64,000 bases of DNA, taken from positions 5,711,204-5,775,203 of the forward strand of contig RPFO01000022.1 in NCBI GenBank assembly GCA_009746045.1, written 5' to 3'. Of this stretch, positions 24,261 to 37,594 are shown in pieces. Position numbers and translations under genes: made by a program. The notes beneath the pieces are model-generated. The model ran no database searches and had not been told where the DNA came from. It was given only the letters and a program-made list of their open reading frames with translations. The first letter of the stretch is position 1. Each line of letters begins with the position of its first letter. Origin of the DNA: Mesostigma viride (Eukaryota > Streptophyta > Mesostigmatophyceae > Mesostigmatales > Mesostigmataceae).

Positions 24261-25681
24261 CTAATAGCCCTGCTGCACCGCAAAATCAGCCCGCGTACGG
24301 CGGAGCATGATGTCAGCCATGGCCCGAGTCAGCGCCACCGACAAGCGCTGACGCCAATATGACGTCCAGGTCCGCGCCGACCATGGGGCCCGCTGGCCCT
24401 CCAGGTCCAGCCGGTCCTCCCGGAGCCGGCAACACTCCTTGAAGAAGGCGGAGGTCAGGGGCCCCATGGCCCCAAACTCCTCCAGGACAAAGGGCACCAC
24501 ACGATGGTGCCCGACATATGTACAAGGCCACGGTGGCTACTGAGGCCTTACTATTCTACACTACTACTGCTCTAGTCCCCTAAGCTGGGGTGGCTGGAGG
24601 TGCTGGGGCAGCGGGGCCGGGAACCTTGCTTGCCATGGCTTGTGGCCGACACAGATGGCCGCCGGCCCCCTTCCAGTACACCAGCTTCCCCAATCCCCGC
24701 CGCGGTCTGCCGGAGCTGGAGGTAGGTCGGACATAGCTCCCCTCGCCGTTGTTGCTGCAGGCGCCAGGGTCAAGTAATCGTCCAAGGTGTAGTGAGTCCT
24801 CTTGAGCCGCTTGCGGCGCCTGAGGAACGAAGTCTTGTCCGCCGGGTTCTCAAAGATGAGCGGCAGCGGAGGCGCCCCCGCCTTACCCCGCGAGCGGGGA
24901 AGGCGGTGGGCGTCCAGCCTGCTCTCACCAATGAGGCTCATGCATGCGGCCAAGGATTTCTTTCTCAAACGCCTGTGCAAGCTTCACGGAGTTCTCACCT
25001 TCCACCAGGTCGAAGTTCTTGACGATGAGGTTAAGGCTGCACTTGTCGAGCTCGGCCTCCTCGCGAAGGTCAAGCGTCTGCTGCTGTCCAGAGCTGGGCT
25101 GCTACGGCAGAGATGGTGGAGGTGGTGTGGTGCATGCTTCAGCATGTCCGCCCAGGTCTGGGTGGGAGGAGCATCGCCTGCCGGGCCAGCGGGGGCTGAT
25201 TTGGCGGCAATGTCCTTCGCCGCCTGGGCGGTGAGGCACTTGGTGGCGATGGCGTTGTCCTTGAGGCGCTGGTACGTCGATGTCGAGGAGCTGGGCTTTG
25301 ATGTCGGCAGTGGAGGTGGAGGCGGCAGTGGTTGAGGCGAGGAGGGTGGAGGTGGCGGTGGAGATGGTGTGGAGCTTGGCAGTCAGCATGCAACCCAGGG
25401 CTGCCACATCTGCAGCGAGGAGAGTCACGTGCTGCTCGACGAATGGTGTCGGTCACAGCGGTGGGGGAAAAGATCTGGGCGGCAGAGCGTCCGAGGAGGG
25501 AGCTAAGGGCGATTTGTTGCAAGTAGGGACGGGCGAGGTTGGGCAGCTTTGCCGCCACACCGGTCGTGCTGCCACCGGACGGCAGGCAAAGGGCACGGCC
25601 CTCACGACTCTTGAGTTGGTAGCACCGGCCATTCCAAAAGCGTGTCCCACGTCCCATGAAACAGGACGTGCAGCTGGTCAC
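24261..25681 (-). pseudogene. Broken TE-like coding remnant
   Basis: Minus-strand coding sense spreads over several frames: GRGTRFWNGRCYQLKSREG and RPYLQQIALSSLLG first, then DDYLTLAP, then VPFVLEEFGAMGPLTSAFF and YWRQRLSVALTRAMA near the end. The last segment recalls the tail of RT-bearing TE proteins of algae and oomycetes, but that is recollection, not proof. No catalytic motif was found. Confidence 0.3.
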
Positions 25682-25699
25682 TCAGACCTATCATGGAGC

Positions 25700-27260
25700 A
25701 TCCCATGCACGTAGGTAATTTCATGGAGAACAGAGCGAAGGTGAGGGAGTGGGAGGTCAAAGAAGACAGGTTCAAGATGTATGGGCAGTGCAGCCAGGGT
25801 TGTCAGGTGTCCCTAATTGATGGAAGCTGGGCAAACAGGGGGGGGGCTCAAGCTATACAATGGACCGGATTCTCCAGATTTCTGTCCTGCACGATAGGTG
25901 TCTCATATTGCTAGTCTCTAGGCTAGACGGGCCGGCCCGGGGCGTCATGTGCTATTTGATCAAACGACCCTCTATTGGAATCTATCTGAAGTGTGACATG
26001 ACCACCGTAATTTTTTGGGGGGGGCGGGGGTGGGGGCTTTATAGCCACGCAGCCTAGCCAAGTTTGACCATACAATTGATGTACAGATAGGCCAGTGCAC
26101 GCCCTATGTCTGCATGCACGAGTCAACTAGATTATGTGCGGGCATGGACATTCTGGCACGAGGCTTTGTCCAGGCCTCCCATAGCGAAGAGGTGCCGGCC
26201 CAGCTTGGCAGACCAGAGCCCAACACCAGGGGCCTTGCCAGGATGTACGTGTCTACTTGGTGCAGGCTAGGCCTGTGTCGTGCTAGCTGTACGTAAGTAA
26301 TCGCGTTCTCGTTAGGATCCATGCGATGTGGCCAGTGCCGACATGTATCAAGGAGAGATTGACGTTCAAGATTTCGTATGTCAATTGGTTTCTTTCAATG
26401 GCAGCATAGTCTGACAGAGATTGTTTGAACATTTAGGATGTTATCCTTGTGGATTTGTAAATTTGATATTAAAAAACATGACTGCCTTGGCACTTTGCCA
26501 ACTGGTACTGCCTGTTGGTGCAGGCTCAATTTGACAACCTCAGCCATCCACCATGGCGTTCTGGCATGTCCTTTTCACCGTCACAACCATTTTCGGATCA
26601 GCATTTCGGAACGTACAAATGTACTGATATGCCTGTCAAAACCATGCTACTAGGCTGCGTGGCCTGAAGCAACGTCAGCCATTTTTTAATAGCTTGGCTT
26701 GTGCGACGAACTTGAGCCTGGCCAGCCAAATCCTCCACCGGCTTCACTGAATTTTCTTATCACATTATCAGTGATGTGATTTCTGGCTTGCAGTCATTTT
26801 GTTATAAACGAATTCGGCCGCGCAATACGTAGAGAAGACGACCACTGCTATTCCAAACCCGGGAAGAGCGTGGCGAAGCTTGTGATTGTTATTAAGCAGA
26901 GGATGGTTCCTCCAGGCCTCTTGTTTCGCAAAATTGAAACCTTGGGCAGGCTTCGGAGATGCCATCTCTCTTGCTGGCTTGATCCAACCCTCTAATACGC
27001 GGTTTGAAGGATCCCAGACTCCGCACACCAAAATCAGGTGTACGCTAGTGCGGATATAGCACCGTATATTGTGGTGAACACCGAAAGCGGACTTCGCGCA
27101 TGCAGCCGTTATGCAAGCCTGAGCCGCAGTCGTTCACCGCAATAAAATGCCTGGGACGTGAAGCGCAGAAGCCCAGTCTTTGCTCTGCCCTCCGTTACGA
27201 GACCTTTTTACCGGGTGCTGGATGTCTACGGTACCGAAGCCGAGCTATGGTGCACTGGGC
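25700..27260. other. No gene recognised
   Basis: Short frames only, on both strands, and a G-rich run near 26014-26032. Nothing supports a gene here. Confidence 0.45.
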
Positions 27261-27269
27261 AATGGGCAT

Positions 27270-27340
27270 GATGAGGGCGTGGGCAACTGGGGCCTGGGCA
27301 ACTGGGGCCTGGGCAACTGCGGCCTGGGCAACTGGGGCAC
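27270..27340. repeat. 15-base minisatellite (CTGGGCAACTGGGGC)
   Basis: About four tandem copies of GGGCAACTGGGGCCT, one with a G-to-C change, followed by a short ACA microsatellite (27338-27356). Confidence 0.85.
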
Positions 27341-27543
27341 AACAACAACAACAACAGTCCTGAACAGAAAATCAAACGCCCCTTCAGGGCAACGCATGAG
27401 ACTCTGGAAGTAACCAACTAACCATGTTGTTGTTGTTGTTGTTGTGTCCCATGTCGCACATGAGCAGCAGAGAATCTATATAGTGGCCTGTGGCCGAGGG
27501 CCGGATATCTGTTTGGTACTATCGGGGCACGAATTGTTGGGAC

Positions 27544-27544
<1 letters not shown>

Positions 27545-27607
<63 letters not shown>

Positions 27608-27608
27608 C
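27545..27608. repeat. (CAA)n microsatellite
   Basis: About 21 uninterrupted CAA units. In the forward frames it gives artefactual polyasparagine; on the reverse strand, polycysteine. Confidence 0.95.
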
Positions 27609-28325
27609 TATCGGGGCATGAATTGTACGGTTGCATCATCGGATACCGGAAGTAATCTTTAGAGAGTCCTTGACTACCGCAACCATACGGAGCCGTCAGA
27701 AGAATTGGTCTGACAGAAGTGGCAGTTCGGCTTTACTTACTTAAGAAATCCCAGCGCCCACCATGCGTTCACAGCAGAAATGCCAGGTTGTCGGATCAAG
27801 GTTCATTGCTGTAGGAGGGGTGACATACAGCCATGCTATTTGGGGGCCCAATACCGCCACCGCCAGGTCGAAATGTCCGGCCCCCATATTGAACTCAGGG
27901 TCCAATGCCAACCGCCGGAATGAAACTTGCTGGCCCCCAGTATGCTAGCGCCCCCCTGGGGCGCCGCCACCGGTGCGCCGACAGCCGGCCCCCATATGCC
28001 CCCCCCCAACGCGCTGAAATTTTCGTGTTCAGTGACCAGATCACAATTTGATCTGGGCGCAAAATGATTGGCTGTACGGTACGAACAAAAAACGAAATTT
28101 TAGTATCGAAGTTCCGCAGCGCTTGCTGAATTTGCCCCGGAAGCCCGGGGGGACTTTCCCCGCTGAAAGGTGTCCGCGGAAGCGAATTGTAGCCAACGCG
28201 GAAGCGTGTGAAGACAACGCAGCAGACGAGCACTTGCCACGTGGCAAATCCCCTTTGGCAGTAGGCTCGCCATATGGGGGCCATGACCACCCGCCGGCAG
28301 GCTATTTCAGCCGCAGCCCCTATAT

Positions 28326-29196
28326 TACCGTAGTGGTTACAATATATGTACGCGTAATTATGTACGAATCGACCTCGTACAGGCCCCAAAAAACCCTCTT
28401 CCGGGCCTCGTACACCTCAAAATTAGGTACCACCAGCGCAGCGCGGCGCAGACCTTAAAGCCTAGCTACCCGTGGCGCGGCGCCCGGAGGGAGTTTTCGC
28501 GCGCAAACTTCGTTTGATCTGCGTTGATATGTGGGTAGGTGCCTCGTTTCGTGGTGTGCTCCGTTGGTGTTCTCTCGTTAGGTTATGGATAGCTAGGTGG
28601 CTATGGGTGAGAAAAAGCAACGTACTCTGGACGGCTTGTGGGGTAAATTCCTGACCCCAGATGGCACTACCACGTCCCTCCTTGGCTACTATCTAATGGC
28701 TACTACCTAGTACCTACATGCAGTTCAGTCAAACTGAACTGAACTACCTACTAGGTACTCGCGCACCCTTGAATATACCCTGACATTAATGATAAGCCCA
28801 CAGGATAAGCCCAGCCCACTTGAGATCTTTCATGACCTCATGGGCAAAAACAGGATCTTTACCCACATGCCCAATGACAACCCCTTAGAAGTCCAGTGGC
28901 TTCCGTGGTCTAGTAAGGCTCCGTTTTAGCCACTGACATCTTGATACCCTAGGCTTAGCAGGGATTAACTACTGGCTATATTTGGAATAAACGTACACCT
29001 ATTTACCTGGAAAATATACCCTGACATTAATGATATTCCTATTGGTTAATAAAAATACCCATTTACCCGGAATATACCCTGACATTATACGTACGTACAG
29101 TAAAAATAATTCCCAAAAGTTCTCGTACACGTAACAAAAATTCCTAAAAGTATTCGTACGATAATTACGCGTACATATATTGTAACCACTACGGTA
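28326..29196. mobile_element. TIR element (TA-flanked, MITE-like)
   Basis: Terminal inverted repeats of about 45 bases begin TACCGTAGTGGTTACAATAT (left, from 28326) and end with the reverse complement at 29196. A TA could be the target duplication, as in Tc1/mariner types. The inverted match extends outward into CCCCTATAT/ATATAGGGG, so the true ends may lie 8-10 bases further out. The inside carries three copies of TATACCCTGACATTA and no transposase. Confidence 0.7.
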
Positions 29197-29484
29197 ATAT
29201 AGGGGCCGGACCCATGCAGCCACCGGCAGCCTTGGGGCCAGACCCTAGTACCCGTGAAATTTTGGCTGGACATGTCACCCCTCCTATTGCTGTTCATTGT
29301 TCATTCCCACGCCGGTCACATACATACCGTAGTGGCTCAAAACCCTTTGCGAATTAATATTTTTTCGAGGGTTTTTCTGCATGGTTTTGACACTTTGCGG
29401 GGAAAGTTCAGCACGTGTTAGGTAAACTTCGAGCCCGGGAGCTTGTTTATATTAGGGCACCTAGTTCAGTGTCTGACTTGGATT

Positions 29485-32400
29485 CAGTGTTTTTTTTAAG
29501 GTTTTCGCTACTAGTGGCGCTAGGCCACTTGTGGCGTTTCGAACTATGAAAACTTCAGTTTACTCGGCCAATGTGTGGCTTTAAGCCAATTAAAATTGGG
29601 CTTGGCACGGCCACGTGTGGCGGGCTGGCTTTTTGGTGCAGCAAATGACCCTGCCGGCAGTGGGGTCAGCGCGGCGCGGCGCCGTACTGGCTGTACACAA
29701 GGCGGGCGAGCGTCTCCGTCTCAGGCATCGGCGCCGGGCGCCGGGCCGCCGGCTGCCCGGCCTGCTGGCGGGCAGCCCCATTCTCATCATACTTCAATTG
29801 CACTTGTGTCTTCCTACTTAAATGAAAAGTATAAAAACCTATGAAGGTGTAGTGTTTACTAACGCGTTAAATAATGAGACTAAGGATGCATTATAGTTAC
29901 CTAATTAGTTTCAGTCTACTATGAAGTGAGGTTACTCAGTCAAAAGTCAACTGAAAGTTAGTCAGCTCATAAGCTTCAGTAAGCGGCCGTACTAAATTTA
30001 TGAAATCACTACGTCACGCGAGAATAAATTCAAAAAAAAGCACTGTGTGCTTTGAACTTACTTAATTTGTTGTATTGGCGCAGTATTACTTCTCACGACC
30101 GACTTAGTAATGTTTGGCTTCCTAGTTTCCGTGATTCCGTCATGAACGAATAATAAGGATTATGGCTCATTCGCAATTGCTCATTGGTGGCCTCATCATT
30201 TTATTTAAAGTTCATTAATAATTACGCCCCTCTAAAAGCGAAGCCATGACTAGCTTGCACACTTGACTACATGCCGATGGCGGGGACAATGTAAGCAATT
30301 ACGTTGTCGTCAGAAGGCCGGGCAACAAACTTGAAAACGCTAGCTGCCCAAAATTTGAGATTCCGCGGAAAGCACAGAAAATAAGAAAACTTAGTAGCTA
30401 GCAGCAAGGAATCATATAAGCAATTATGTATTTAAGTAAGAACACTGCCGGTTGCGCGGCGGCCCTTCTCCGCAGACCACACTGCATATGCCGCCTGGAT
30501 CGGCATGTCTTCGTATGAAGAGCTGCATGCAAAGATGCGGACCGCCACGTTCAGATGGCGCTCGAGAAGGCGGTTGCGAATATCGCTCTTAATGAAATTC
30601 ATGTGGCTGAACCTCCGCTCATTCTCCACGCTGGTAAGAGGGAGGAGCAGCATCAACTCTGCCAGCTGCAGATACGCCCCCACAAACTCGTGCATGAGCG
30701 GGTTGGTCAACAAAACCTTCCACAACGCCCTTGCGGACGTGTACTCCTGGCTGTTGCTCTTCATCATGAGCATAAAGGAGTCGAGCTGGTCATCCAGGAG
30801 GGACGGGGAAATCAGTGGGCCCACCTTCTTCCCATTCACCATGGTGACCCCCACAGCAAACTTGCGCTTGAGCACCTGAACTTGTTTCTGCACCTCGGCC
30901 ACGTCGCGCTCCTTCTCAGTCCACCAGCCTGGCTGCAAAATGGACATCGCGGAGAGCAGACCGTTTGGTGGGAATCGGATATCGAAGTCGTCCAGCACCA
31001 CCTTGGCCGCAGCGGTAGCCTGCTCCTGCGCAGCAATTACGCGGAGTCTGAACTCCTCCTCCGTGACACTTGCCACTGAAACGTAGCGAGCCCGAGAACC
31101 CGAGGCCTCGTGCACCGTTTGACATGTTACCGGGTGTTCCATTTCCTGGCAGTTGCGGAAAACCTCGCCGCGGTCGGTGAGAAAGGGTGACGTGTCGGCA
31201 TCCAAGTCTATAAACCCCTTCCAGAGGGTCCCAGTGAACACCTTGGGCCCTTCCACATACTCATCACGGATTGTTGTCTTGCAGTCCTCGATCGCATGGG
31301 CAAGGGTGTCGAGCTGCAGGTCCTGCTGCTGGCACTGCTTGACCAAGAAATTCATGGCATCCAGCATGCGCGCGAACACGACCACCCCGAGCTGGGTGTC
31401 AATGTCCAGCATGTTGGCTAGCAAGTCCTGTGCTGCTGCCATTTGCTCCACTTCCTTGTGTTGGTAGGTGGCCAAGCACATGGCGATCGCAGGATACTCA
31501 ATGCGGAACGTGTTGAGGCACCCCTGCACGCTAAGCCAGCGTGTGTCGGACACGCGCTGCAGCTTCCGGCCACCCGTGCCCAGCATCCCCTGCCACATCT
31601 TCAGTTGCTCTGACTTCATGGCTGAGTGCGCCACCCAGTTGTGTGCTGACTTGAGGATTGACTCCACCCGCGCAAACAAGGAGTTCCCCTTGAGCTCGTT
31701 CGCTATCAGGCTGAGCTTGTGCGGCGCGCAGTGCATGGGCACGAGGAAGGGTGCATTGCTCATCAAGAGCTTCTTCCCGACACCCTTCCGCTGCCCCATC
31801 ATCACCGATGCCCCATCTGACCCGAAGCCAACCAGCTTCACCACGAGCTGATCGTCCGTGATTCCGAGCATGCCTCGCATTACTATGCACAGCTCGTTGT
31901 GCAGGGAGAGGGCGTCCACCGCAGTCACCTTTTTTAGCGTGACAAACTCCTGCTGCTTTATTCCATCCTCCACAAAAGCCACCTCCACCGACATGAATTC
32001 TACGTTATCATTGGCCTTGGACTCATCGACGGTGACCGCGACATACCTAGCCGCGGCGACCCTTGCCTTAAGGTCAGCAAGCAACACGGCATCCAACGCC
32101 TCCGCCATCTCCCAACCTGAGCCGTCAGTCCAATGGTGGGAGGGGAGCGCGTCCCTCATCTCCTCGTATTCGCAAAGGAGCGTTGGCAGCGACTCATAAT
32201 CAGTCATAGGCTTACCCTTCGCCAGGGTGTACGCCATCGCCTTGAACTGCTTGAGCTTAAGTCGGTCGGACTTGCTCAGCTGACCAGGGGGGGGGCAAAC
32301 TCGCCCATGACCGTCTGCCTCTGCCGGCTCTGCGTGCTCCTCTCCTCCCCTGAATACACCCGCAGGCACTCGCTCTTCTCCTTCGCAATGGCGGCCACGT

Positions 32401-33604
32401 GAGAGTCAGCCACAACGTGTGTCTTGAAAGTGTCGATCTTGAAAACCTTGGTCCCCCTACCCAGCCCGATGGTGACCTTGGCATCACGGCAAGGGCCGCA
32501 GTATGCTTCGTCCTTCTCTTCGTCATAGCGCAACCATGGGAAACGCAGCCCCCATTCGGGTTTCCACTTCCTATTGGCATCCGCGCCCTTCCAATCCCTC
32601 TTGGCAGGTGGCGCTACGAAAATGGAAAGCAGCACCAAGGAAATGAGGGGCGCATCACATCCATTCGAAGGCACATCGGACCCCACTTCCCCGTCCATGA
32701 CCTTAATGCTGACCTTGATGTAGTTCGCGTCTGCCCCTATCACCTCGGGATGTTCGGGCGCCCCCTCACTCTCTACCCGCCGAGCAGCAGCCCGCGTCTC
32801 CTTCGACCTAAGCCTTTTCGCCTCCTCGGGAGCGATCTCTACCGTCGCCTTGGTTTTCCCAACGACAATGGAGGCTCCATTCGGACCTGGAAAGATTGGT
32901 TTGCATCGCATTCCGGCTGGGAGGGCCAAAGGCTTCCGGCCAAGCCCGGTGCCATAAAACACACTATTTCTTCTCTCTCCTCCCCTCACTACCTGCGGCG
33001 GCCCAGGTGGCCTAAACGGCCCAGCGTCTGCCATGGATTTTTCCTACTTGGTAAATTAACAACAACGATTACTAGTGCCGAAAGTCGAAACACATTAGTC
33101 AATGCAGTATGGCTGGCGAGTGACTTAATACTGAGGCGCCAGGCCGCCACTCGCCAGCTGTTATATGAGCCAGCTGTCGTGAAAATGCAGTTAATGAAAT
33201 GCACACAAGCTGCAGTCTGCACAGTGCACTCTCCGTGCTCTGGTCTCGGGCAGCGGGCCACTTGCCACTTGGCACTTGGCCGCCGGCCGGGCTCTACGTA
33301 CTGTACATGCACTATGCAGTCAGTCAGTCATAGTAGTACTCATAGTAGTAGTCTAGTACTAGGGAGGCTTGTGGCGGAACGCCGACCGGAAGACCGGCTG
33401 ACACCGCCAATTGTGGCGTAACCTGTACTAGAGTAAACTTCAGGCACGGCCACCCTGTGGCGAAACGAAACTACGAAGTAGAACAGCACGGCCAAATTGT
33501 GGCTTCTTGGGAGCCCTGTCAAAGTGGGTGGCAACGCCACATTTTGCCAAAAAAAGTGCCACACCGCCACATTTGGCGGTGTATCGCCACTAAAAAAAAC
33601 ACTG
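29485..33604 (-). mobile_element. Full-length hAT transposon
   Basis: Ends are CAGTGTTTTTTTTA on the left and its inverted form TAAAAAAAACACTG on the right. The 8-bp duplication CTTGGATT is exact (29477-29484 and 33605-33612). Subterminal GTGGCG/CGCCAC motifs are frequent at both ends, as expected for hAT transposase sites. It encodes one minus-strand transposase with a single homopolymer frame break, so it may be recent and possibly active. Confidence 0.9.
30432..33034 (-). CDS. hAT transposase with TTF-type zinc finger (one frame break)
   Basis: The ATG is at 33034. Residues 1-250 contain a TTF-type finger (FPWLRYDEEKDEAYCGPC, then IDTFKTHVVADSHVAA). The frame breaks in a nine-base C run (G run on the + strand, 32287-32295). 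It continues in the 30432 frame with the RNase H-like fold (VTVDESKAND, LVGFGSDGASVMMG, DTRWLS). It ends with the hAT dimerisation region (LPLTSVENERRFSHMNFIKS, RNRLLERHLNVAVRI). Total length, about 865 residues, is normal for this hAT group. The protein excises and reinserts the element by binding its ends. Confidence 0.85.
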
Positions 33605-33950
33605 CTTGGATTCTAACCTATCAAGTACATTAATTACCCACCAAGCGCAGTTCCTATCTGACAAATAAGTGAGTACCAGTATGACATAAGGCCCTAATCA
33701 GTGCTGATAGGGCCCCTAATCAGTGGTACACTGCTACTTGAACGGGTTCTCAATCTGGCGCAACGCGGCGCGGCGCGGCAAGCGCGGCGCTCCCCTTCAT
33801 CTAGCTGCGCCGCGGCCTGCAGCCAGAAACAGGTGTAGCGGCGCTGCCCGGTTTTCATACTTTACGGGGTAAATTGGAGCATTATTTTAGCACTTTTCGG
33901 GGGGTCATTCGAAAATATTAATTCGCAAAGGGTTTTGAGCCACTACGGTA

Positions 33951-34364
33951 CCAGGTATGTACCGTTGATGACCTGCAGGGTGAAGCCACAAGGGTGCAGC
34001 AACAAGGCCCTACCGTACAGTACGGGCGAAGATCTACTGTAATGAGCCCTTATGGTGGCTTTCCAGCGTTGTTTGATTTGTTTCCTGGGCAAACTTGCCG
34101 GCAAAAAAGGTCGTTCGTCAGCGGGACCGGGGATCTTCCAAGACGTCATCAACCTGGCGCACGACGAGATGCAGACAGCGAGTGTGCGAAAGGCAAAATC
34201 AACGGGACAGTGCGTTGCAAGACTCGTGAATCGCTAGGTCGCACGCAGCAAATTGAGACGGATGACGTGATTCCCCGAAAAGGCAGACATTGGACTGTTT
34301 TGTAACATAGATTTTGAGCTTCTTTTCCGTCTATCTTCGGCATATGTGATATCGTACAGAAAGT
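33951..34364. other. No gene recognised; upstream region of the kinase-like gene
   Basis: Between the TIR element and the kinase-like ATG. Frames of up to 103 codons overlap without recognisable content; the region probably holds the gene's promoter and 5' UTR. No TATA box stands out. Confidence 0.4.
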
Positions 34365-37202
34365 ATGGAGCTTACCTTTCGCCCTCGCTTCATCGAAGGA
34401 TGGCTGCTTCTGCAGCTTGCTGTAGGGTGCCTGTTCATCCTCCTGGCCAAATTTCTGAAACGCACACCTGCTGAAGATCCTATTTCTCCAACGCCTGCCA
34501 AAGCTGGCAGCAAGGCATCTCCTTCAATAACGACGGCAACGCAAAGGAAGAGCACTGCGAAGGCAGGGGCTGACGTCGACGCTAGGAAGGCAATCGTCGA
34601 AACTGAAGTCGACACATTAGTCAAGACGAAGCTCTACAAGATATGCCGGGAACTTACTCGGAAATCCTTTCACATTCTAGGTGGTACCTTGATTGTCACG
34701 ACTTACCACCTGGGCTTAAAGTTTGGCTGGTGCAGACCTGGCTATGCGTTTTGGAAGGGCGATGACCACCTCCTCAGTTTTTGCCTCATCTTCGCCCCAT
34801 TTATGGTGAGTGCAAGGCAAATGGGAAGTGCGATAATTTTTCCTAACCCTTTTTCCTTGCTGCAGCTCAAGATTGCACGTTTCCGGAAATGGAGCGCGCT
34901 AGATTCGGAAGGAGTGGCTGTCGCGAAGCCTAGCGGGTTGATAAGATGGTGTTTCGAGACTGTTTAAAATTTCTTCGAGAACCTTTTTCTGCTTCATTTG
35001 AAAATTCCATCAGAATGTTTCAACACACGCACAGCTATTGTGAGTTATTTACAATTAACACTCTTTGAGTGCATCATGCTGTGGGGCCACAATTGTGGGA
35101 AATAGGTGGCTACGAAATGACCGGGCCATTTACACCCGACACCCTTTATTTATTGTGGTTGCCTCGTTGCAGGTCACATCATGGGTCTTTGATTTCCTTC
35201 GCCAAGTTGCGCCAGGGTTCCAACGTGTTTTCCAGGCCGTCGGTGGCCCTGTTCTACGTGAATCGGAGAAGGGGCGTGCCACAGGGATGTCCTTTTTCCT
35301 GCCAGGGGCGTTCATGGCAGCTTACTTGTATCCACCTACCATTGCCATGGTAAGTCCTCATATGCACTGCAGTAGTCGGTTTCAAATGCCATTTTTATGG
35401 GCCCGATGCGGTAACTGAATGATTTTGTGATCATGAAAACTACGCAGCCTCCGCTCAAAATTTAATTCTTAGATGCATTCATGGTTTGGAATTCCTGTGC
35501 ATGGCAGGCTTTTCTTGCTCTAACGATGGGAAATAAAATAGGGTGGTTGGGACATAGAAGTACTCTTCGCTGAAGTGTACTGTAATGCACCCCATGTTAT
35601 AGAAGCTATCTACGAAAGTAATCGTGAGGTTTATTCTTGGCTAGAACTTCTACGCAAAATAGCGAATTACACCGCGGTGTTTAAGAGCATTCGTGAGATT
35701 TGGTCAACAGGTGCCTTGCGCAAAGCCTGTATAACAATTAGAATGGCATTAGTGCATAGTGTTGTCACATACATCCATATCTAGTGTCACTCTGCAAGTG
35801 CATATAATTGTGGTATATAATTTATAATGGCAATATAGTAGTATACCGATAGATATTAGTGCGGCTACGCCACGATTTTGCCGGTAAACCCCCCTCAGCA
35901 TGATTGAGTGCGTCCAACCATTTTCCTCACAATTTTTTGTTTGGAAGTATCGTATAGTGGCGTCTGCCACAGAGGGCTAAATGGTTGGTTTCCTTCCGAA
36001 TAAAGACCTGGCACAGAGTGTCCTTGGCCTGCCTTGCTCCATTCTTTCTCTTAACATTCTTTTCTCTGAAAATTGCAGGTAACGATATCTTGGTTCCTGA
36101 TATGCTTATATGCCATGTCACGCATCTGTCAGTGGGCAGAAGCGCCTGGACCGGGGTCACGAACCGCTTTAGGAAGTCACATACAGGGTTGTGCAGGCTA
36201 TTGGCAGCCCAATGGTCCTCATGTACACCGTCCATGGCAATCAGTGGGTCTGTGTTAGTGTGTATGCGCAAGCAGTGTCACGCACGTTGTTTGCGAGATC
36301 TCCCCTTGAAACGGGCCTTGACTTTGACAGTATGTTTTTCGTGCTTCTCATATTCAAGAACGGCTTGTTGTAGGAGGTGGGAAGTCCATGCCTCATCTAG
36401 GTCGGCACGAATCCGTGCTTCTAATTACTAACTGACGGCTCACGGCAGCGGGTAGTACATCCGCGTTTTCAAGCGTGTTTGACGCTCATCAAGATACGGT
36501 GAATAGTATGTGTTCACAATCAGAGTGTGAAACACTAATCACAGTAGGCGCAGCGCCGACGGTCGCTAGGCAAATAGTGTTACACACACGACTTGGCATG
36601 GACGGTGTGCCAATTCGACATAGGGTTTTGCCAGTGCAAGATAGCGCATTTTACTAAGATGCATTGCGGTGCGTTGTATCGCAAGATACATCGGATGTGA
36701 TATAAACGTGGCTTGTGACGGTGATTTTGGGCCCCCACCATGGAGTGCATTCAGCTGCATACTTGGTAGATCGGCCCCATGTACACCCTATCCACTGTAG
36801 ACGCATGCTTTGGCTGCCATCTCTCATCTGCATTTATTCGTGGCCCCCCCCTCCCCCCAACGCTTGGATGCCTCCCATCCACAGGTGGCGGTCATGTTCC
36901 TGACATGTGGCGACGCGGCGGCTGGCCTGGGCACCGCGTGGGGCAGCATCGCGGTCCCCAACACGCAGCGCAAGGTGGAAGGCACGATTGGCTGCTTCAT
37001 CGTGTGCTTTATTCTGTCGCTGACCGTTCTGCAGCCAGAGGGGGATGCCAGCTTCAGCACACCCATGGTGTACCTATCTGCGCTTGCCGCGCTCTGGGCC
37101 TCGTTGACGGAGCTGTGGGCCGAGGTCATGGGGATGGATGACAACCTGGCCATTCCAATCATCGGAGGCTTTGGGCTGCAGCTCATCGCAAGCCAGTTTT
37201 AA
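34365..37202 (+). CDS. Polytopic CTP-dependent lipid kinase-like protein (dolichol/phytol/diacylglycerol kinase family), 3 exons
   Basis: Exons 34365-34805, 35173-35349 and 36885-37202 join in phase 0 with GT-AG borders (ATG|GTGAGT, GCAG|GTC, ATG|GTAAGT, ACAG|GTG), giving about 311 residues. Motifs fit the SEC59/VTE5/DGK1 superfamily: TRKSFHILGG after an N-terminal membrane anchor, FDFLRQVAPG, ESEKGRATGMSFFLPGAFMA, FLTCGDAAAGLGTAWG and RKVEGTIGCF, with several membrane spans. Such enzymes phosphorylate dolichol, phytol or diacylglycerol at a membrane using CTP. Which lipid is used cannot be told here. An alternative acceptor near 34865 opens only a short frame and is less likely. This is the clearest host gene in the window. 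Confidence 0.75.
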
Positions 37203-37594
37203 GGACTCGGCAGCATTGCCGGGACGTAAAATTTCAGGGCAGCTAGCATGGTATGCTGTGTCAAAGGGTCAGGGGTGCATGCCATGCTTTGGGGCGGCTT
37301 TGGTAAGCAAGAAGATGAAGGAATGCTCCATATGTTCTTACCCTGTGGTGTGCCGTCAGGTTCAGCAGCACACCATTGGCGCCATCCGCATGTTGAACTG
37401 ATGGCGCGATCGTATATCTCGGTCCTTTGTTGTTGCTGCGCAACGGCAGCCTTATGGGATGCATGGCATCGCAAGTTCTATCGCTTTTAACCTACAGTAA
37501 TGTTAACGCGGGTAAGCGACGTTGGCATCAGTGATATCAAGGATACAACGTACCGAATTAGTTATTTTATTAATTATGTAGTAGTATCATTTTA
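37203..37594. other. 3' flank of the kinase-like gene
   Basis: No gene recognised. Presumably the 3' UTR and spacer up to the dispersed repeat at 37595. Confidence 0.4.

Larger units (their letters stand above)
29325..33950. mobile_element. TIR element interrupted by a hAT transposon
   Basis: Left end TACCGTAGTGGCTCAAAACC and right end ending GAGCCACTACGGTA (33950) are inverted copies over about 45 bases. The first ten bases equal those of the element at 28326-29196, so both belong to one family. Without the hAT insertion only about 500 bases remain, with no transposase: a MITE. Confidence 0.72.

Noticed and set aside
27418-27662. Polyasparagine and polycysteine ORFs over the CAA repeat
   Set aside because: Microsatellite artefacts without flanking coding sense.
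34866-34967. Extra exon of the kinase-like gene after the GCAG at 34865
   Set aside because: It reaches a stop quickly and does not continue the family pattern, while 35173-35349 does, in phase 0.
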